Positions 60,401 to 64,000 of a stretch of DNA of 64,000 nt are shown here, in pieces. The stretch covers positions 5,836,864 through 5,900,863 of the forward strand of contig NC_033629.1 in assembly GCF_001540865.1 (NCBI RefSeq), read 5' to 3'. The translations under genes were made by a program, and so were the position numbers. Under the pieces are notes generated by a model. It did no database searches and was not told the origin of the DNA. It saw only the letters and a program-made list of their open reading frames with translations. The first letter of the stretch is position 1; every line of letters starts with the position of its first letter. This DNA is from Ananas comosus. Lineage: Eukaryota; Streptophyta; Magnoliopsida; Poales; Bromeliaceae.

Positions 60401-62850
60401 TCTATGTTTTCCTTCTTTTTTTTTCGTAATTTTTTCTCTAATTTCTTCTTTCAATCCCTTCTTTTTTTTCAATCACTTCGATCTTAAGAGGAAAAGAAAT
60501 AGCAAAATCGAAGATCTACTTGTTAGATAAGTCAAAAAATTTACAACCTATTTTTTTGTTCCATACATTTAGAATATATTTAACTTGCAAAGTTTCCTTT
60601 ATGAAGAAATATGAAATTATGCAAATTTTTGTTTACAATTTACAAAAATCTAAAAATAGATCCACTTGATTTCAGTCATTATATGGTTCGATTTTTAATT
60701 TTCTTGGATGGATTTAGCATTTTGTATGCGATTTACGATATTTTTAACTTTGCAAATTCTTTTATTGAATTTAGAAAACATGAAGATTCTAATAAAATCA
60801 AAAACTAAATTGAAGCAATTGATATTTAAATTTGCTTTATGTATTTGTCATATGGTTTATTGTTAAATTTTCATAAATATATCTCACAATTTTCTTAAAA
60901 ATTTTATGAAAAGGTAATTTTCTTGGATGAATCTTGCAAATTTGCATAAGAATCTTAAGATTTTTTTTTTCTCTAATTTGTATTTTATAATTTTAAAATT
61001 CCAAAAAAATAAAAGATAAGTAAAAAATTTTTAAAATTTAATAAATTTTTATCGTAAACTTGTTTAATTTATTCATCATATGGTTTATTATTAAATTTTC
61101 ATGGATAGATCTTACAATTTTTTTAGCATTTTTAGAAAAAAATAATTTCTTCAAATTTTTTTCATAAATATTTTTTAGAAAAAATTGAAAATGAGAAGGA
61201 ACTATCGGCGCACTTATGATCCTATTCTAGTTAGTCTAGTCATCATACGGTTCCTCAAAGAATCAATACGAATGGATCTTGCAAATTTTTATTGGAATTA
61301 AAGAAAATATAATTTTCTCTATGAGCTATAGTTATATATTTCTCCATATATAAAGAAGACTACCACTATATTAAGTTATTAACTAGTAAGCGTAGTAAGT
61401 TATTATTGCCAATAGATCGAGACAAATTAATAGATAGCCAAAATTTATAATTATTACGCTAAAACTTTCAAAATAACATTAGCGGGCCTTATTGGACAAA
61501 AAAAAAAAAAACAAAAGAATACCGTGCCAAAGCATGCCAGTAGGAAGCTGTGTGTGCCCGTTGACACACAAAAGTGCCATGTGTACCATGTTAGGCAATA
61601 GCTGGCACGCCGCCATGCCACAACACTTTAATCCGTGAATCTACTCTCAATACCCATTTAAGTTGTCCACACTTACTAGATTTGTATACTATTGTTTAAT
61701 ATTATCCAGTATCGCCGATTCAGATTCAACTCACCAAGAGAGACTCAGGATGAAATGTGAGATTAGGGTGGAAAATGTCTTCCAATTATTATTATTCGTA
61801 CAACTATCTTGCTCCTAATTTTTCAAGCACTTTACCAATATAGTTAATGACCTGTGAATATTCATAGAGCAATTAAATTGTTATTAAATGAATGCAGCAG
61901 ATAGTTGCTTGGCTTGAATTCAATTATCCATATGATTGAGAAATGACATAGAAAGTTACTTTTAGTATTTGATAGCAGTGTTTGAAAAGGCGCGCGCCTC
62001 GGCGCGCGCCTCGGGGCCTAGGCGCGAGGCGCGGGCCTCCGCGCCTCAGCAATAGCGAGGCGAGGCGCTATTGCTGAGGCGCGCGCCTCAGGCGAGGCGC
62101 GAGGCGCACATAAGGCGCGCGCCTTGGCATATTTAATATTTTTTGGATTTTGGATTAAAGTTTTTGGGTTATTGGGTTTCGGATATAAATTTTATGTTTT
62201 AGCTCGATAAGATTAGTAAAAGAATCTAAAAGAAACCTAAAAAAACCCTAATGAAATCAATCTATCGCCCTCTCCTCCTACCACTCTCCTTTTATCGCCC
62301 TCTTCTCCTTCTTGAGGCCAAATGAAAACATTGGCACCACAATCACTTTTAAGTTGAAAGTCGAAATATATATTTTTTAACTTGAGAACCTATATGCACG
62401 TGTTTTCTTTACTTTTTTATAGTTATTTTAGTTTTGTATAGTTATTTTGGAGTTTTTTTAATGTAGAATATCAAATTAAATTACTGTGCGCCTTGCCTTC
62501 TTGAGCGCGCGCCTCGCGCTTAGGCTCCAGGAGAGTCTTGCGCCTTTTTGCGCCTGGCGCCTTTTCAAACACTGTTTGATAGTAACCAGAATGACATAGT
62601 CTATCTTGCTCTTAAAGTATTTGCCTCTTACAGGAAAGAAAAAACTGGTGTTGATCGTTTTTCGCTAAGACAAGCTGTTATATTTATCTGTGCCACTAAT
62701 CGACCAGATGAACTAGATCCTGATTTTGTTCGCCCCGGACGCATTGATCGCCGCCTATACATTGGTTTACCTGATGCTAAGCAACGCATCCAAATATTTG
62801 GTGTGCATAGTAGTGCTAAGAAGCTGGCAAAAGATGTTGACTTTGGAAAG
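47837..62850 (+). CDS. FTSH12: FTSH12, chloroplast FtsH/AAA ATPase; partial at both ends, 8 exons visible
   Basis: Exons: 47837-48051, 53789-54081, 55422-55499, 55611-55853, 55964-56104, 56227-56394, 58234-58346 and 62634-62850. All have GT..AG introns and consistent phases, giving about 489 codons. Order of parts: the pre-AAA segment (WRKTMPKGLKMKKFIEGP; NWRERLGMWKG; ALWISKRWWHYRPKLPYTY), a membrane segment (VVVALAPGLLILYLIRESV, exon 4), Walker A (GPPGTGKT, exon 6), Walker B (FVFVDEIDA, exon 7) and the second region of homology (RPDELDPDFVRPGRIDRR, exon 8). The match to Arabidopsis FTSH12 is close throughout. There it is an inner-envelope AAA protein in the FtsH12/FtsHi motor complex that supports protein import. 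The transit peptide and first membrane segment lie upstream and were not found. The rest of the AAA domain and the HEXXH zinc protease region lie beyond the window. Introns of 5.7 kb and 4.3 kb carry transposons, yet all visible exons are intact. Confidence 0.93.
48597..52283 (-). mobile_element. Solo LTR (family C, minus strand) in an FTSH12 intron
   Basis: The left edge TGTCATGCCCCAAGC is preceded by TAGGT. A right edge ACTACA followed by TAGGC at about 52283 gives a 4-of-5 target duplication. On the minus strand: TATA-like TTAATATAACCC near 51602-51613, donor GTCG|GTAAAG (50446), CTCACCCTAC and acceptor TTTACAG (to 49060), then GTTAGTTAGCGCC. A GA microsatellite lies at about 51439-51488 and a 3-copy tandem repeat at 49190-49465. 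No coding. The right end is tentative. Confidence 0.55.
49190..49465. repeat. Tandem repeat, about 105-bp unit with alternating inverted GCTACTGTA words
   Basis: TACAGTAGC at 49191, 49297 and 49399 alternates with its inverse GCTACTGTA at 49249, 49354 and 49455. Intervals are about 45-58 bp. Confidence 0.75.
52284..53788 (+). other. Remainder of FTSH12 intron; nothing else recognised
   Basis: T-rich intronic sequence with scattered short frames, ending in the acceptor GTATTCAG before exon 53789. Confidence 0.5.
54082..55421 (+). other. FTSH12 intron with GT microsatellites
   Basis: Donor GTATAG, acceptor ACCAG. Contains two GT-rich tracts (55064-55087 and 55138-55165) embedded in a tandemly duplicated segment of about 75 bp (ATACATATCTATGC). 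No mobile element recognised. Confidence 0.55.
56395..58233 (+). other. FTSH12 intron holding a retrotransposon relic
   Basis: 56395-57280 shows nothing definite. About 57280-58060 looks like the remains of an LTR and gag start of a Copia-type element: TATA box CACTATAAATACATGG (57509-57524), then about 440 bp later a degraded frame reading KVEFTFWNYYMYFQ, like the gag N-terminus. No second LTR found. Confidence 0.4.
58454..59198. mobile_element. 745-bp Mutator-like MITE with perfect 9-bp target duplication
   Basis: Ends GGGCTTTTTTTGCA and TGCAAAAAAAGCCC; TGATTTTAA is duplicated at 58445-58453 and 59199-59207. Inner parts also mirror (GCCACGCAGGCGCCACGC near 58541, GGCGTCTGCGTGGC near 59096; CACGGTGAATGGTTCACCGTG near both). 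Non-coding, split by a second MITE. Confidence 0.88.
58681..58948. mobile_element. Nested 268-bp MITE, hAT-like
   Basis: Ends TAGGGATGTCAACGGGT and ACCCATTGACATCCCTA. Flanks TTCTTTAT and CTCCCTAT agree at 5 of 8 positions, so an 8-bp duplication is possible but decayed. The interior is rich in AACCCGAA repeats. Confidence 0.7.
61976..62574. mobile_element. hAT-type MITE with GC-rich foldback, 599 bp
   Basis: Ends CAGTGTTTGAAAAGGCG and CGCCTTTTCAAACACTG, with the 8-bp duplication TTTGATAG at 61968-61975 and 62575-62582, as expected for hAT elements. The left third is nearly pure GCGCGCCTC/GAGGCGCG and contains a 17-bp perfect stem (GCGCCTCAGCAATAGCG and inverse, 62040-62081). It ends 59 bp before an FTSH12 exon. 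Confidence 0.92.
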
Positions 62851-63160
62851 GTAAGTTTTGCTGCTTTTATGACTCTTACTCTGAGACAGTGAAAATGTAG
62901 TGTATATCAAACATTTAATTTAAAGCTGTAGTTCAACTAGAAAAATAGGGATTTTTTCGTTAAACTTTTATTTCTTTTCCTGGCTTCAAAGTTATTAGAG
63001 CAAAAATGTGACTATAGTTGGAATTAGAGATCATCTGGAAACTTGTTCTTCTTGTCCAAAAGGATAGGCTGGTTTCTTGCACAACCTATCTGTATTGACA
63101 TTTAGCTTTCTGCTGTTTCTTCTTCACAACAGCATATTTCGAGTCAAATGTTATAAAAAA
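62851..63160 (+). other. Start of the next FTSH12 intron
   Basis: Donor GTAAGT at 62851. No further FTSH12 exon was found before the window ends. Confidence 0.7.
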
Positions 63161-64000
63161 TGTGACAACTCAGAACCACAATAGGTTTCTCTAACTATCA
63201 TTGTGGAGACTATCTAAAATCATAAAATCCATTAGATTCCTTAGAAGACTATTGAGAGTCATCGGAGCCAAGGCACTTTATAGCATATATGTGGTAGGGG
63301 AACTTATTGGTGCATAGGCTTTGTCGAGCAACTATTGCATCCCAGAGTGGAAGCCCAATCGGATGCTCTAACAGGCCCACTGCACGGGTAGAGTTTCTCC
63401 TGTACGTGCAAGGCGTCGAATCACAACCAACATATACAATCACTTTTTCAAATAATAATATGTATACAATTTTTTTTACAAAATAGTGGGCATTTAAGTA
63501 AAGGGAGGTAGATGTGTAACTTAGAACAATTTCAAATATTACATCTTTAAACATCATTTTACCGAAAATGTATATATGTTATGCTTTCTTTCTCGCAACA
63601 TATTATCTAACTTGCCATGCCCTTTCCACAGTTATTCTTTTCCCTAGCTATGGTTGGATCTGAAAATATTAAAACAACAAAGAGTGAGAACTTGATTAAG
63701 TCTCCCGTGGGTACAACCTCCGAGAGAGGTGATTCGCACTTACTATATCTAAATGAGGCATAATAGTAAAGAATAAAATTAATGAGCAGCAACTAGGAAG
63801 CAAATGATAATAGACGATCTATTAACCACTGTGTCTCTACGAGAACACAAGGTGCACATACAATATGTTCAAATTAAAAAGCATATGCATCAAGTTTTCA
63901 CTATAGTACCAAGCATCGCTCTACCCAATTCCAATGACCGACCACGCTGTCCGGTCCTAGCTTGCTCACTGTTGCCTCATAGGGAGTCAAGCAATCCCAT
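63161..64000 (-). repeat. Probable LTR, minus orientation, running off the right edge
   Basis: The left edge TGTGACAACTCAGAACC looks like the inverse of a GTTGTCACA LTR end. It contains CACGGGTAGAGTTTCTCC and CTCCCGTGGGTACAACC, like the degenerate middle parts of the other LTRs here. The right end is outside the window. Confidence 0.4.

Larger units (their letters stand above)
58347..62633 (+). other. 4.3-kb FTSH12 intron with several MITEs
   Basis: Donor GTATGT; acceptor CTTACAG. Holds the MITEs at 58454-59198 (with a nested one) and 61976-62574. A hairpin-rich block at 60061-60250 has GATACCCTCTGG pairing with CCAGAGGGTATC. A CT-rich tract lies at 60245-60480, followed by AT-rich DNA to 61975. 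No gene apart from the host exons. Confidence 0.6.

Noticed and set aside
63249..63557. Minus-strand 102-codon frame near the right edge
   Set aside because: It lies inside a probable LTR and shows no domain.

Overview
This window is plant nuclear DNA: intron-containing genes with GT..AG splice sites, long AT-rich intergenic sequence, and dense nested LTR retrotransposons and MITEs. A Sirevirus-type gag, chromovirus-like Ty3/gypsy pieces and a chloroplast FTSH12 gene fit an angiosperm. A monocot such as pineapple is my guess from overall character, with low confidence. Three runs of N (13744-14709, 15390-15738, 42079-42178) mark assembly gaps.

Two protein-coding genes are supported, both on the + strand. 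The first (7197-10198, seven exons, 415 aa) encodes a complete secreted neprosin-family (DUF239) protein and keeps both glutamates expected of the catalytic pair. The second (47837 to beyond 62850) is the middle part of FTSH12, a chloroplast inner-envelope AAA ATPase/FtsH protein. Eight exons are visible, covering the pre-AAA region, Walker A, Walker B and the second region of homology. The 5' exons were not found, and the zinc-protease exons lie past the right edge. The two genes are unrelated in function.

Layout: 1-2900, LTR-like noncoding sequence in minus orientation. 2980-6617, foldback and long-TIR elements. 6620-10530, the neprosin gene. 10531-16230, intergenic sequence with two TIR elements, AT-rich DNA, an AT-rich tandem repeat and two gaps. 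16276-33860, a chain of seven long-TIR MITEs joined by dinucleotide microsatellites. MITE five is split by a Copia-type solo LTR (18699-22163), which is itself split by another solo LTR (20026-21718). MITE seven is split by a 10.3-kb Sirevirus-like element without pol (23185-33467), itself split by a second solo LTR (25901-28386). All four insertions have 5-bp target-site duplications that I could read. 34020-38083, more LTR sequence. 38084-38460, a CACTA end. 40225-41920, a minisatellite district. 42247-43336, two more MITEs. 43834-47050, Ty3/gypsy remnants. 47837-64000, FTSH12 with TE-filled introns.

The most unusual signals concern regulation of the retroelements. A perfect palindrome, GTACCGGTAC, occurs 15 times, in the U3 regions just upstream of the TATA boxes of structurally different LTR families. 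Several LTRs also carry what looks like a shared leader intron with a conserved TTCTCAC branch-site-like motif and a downstream TAGTTAGCGC module.
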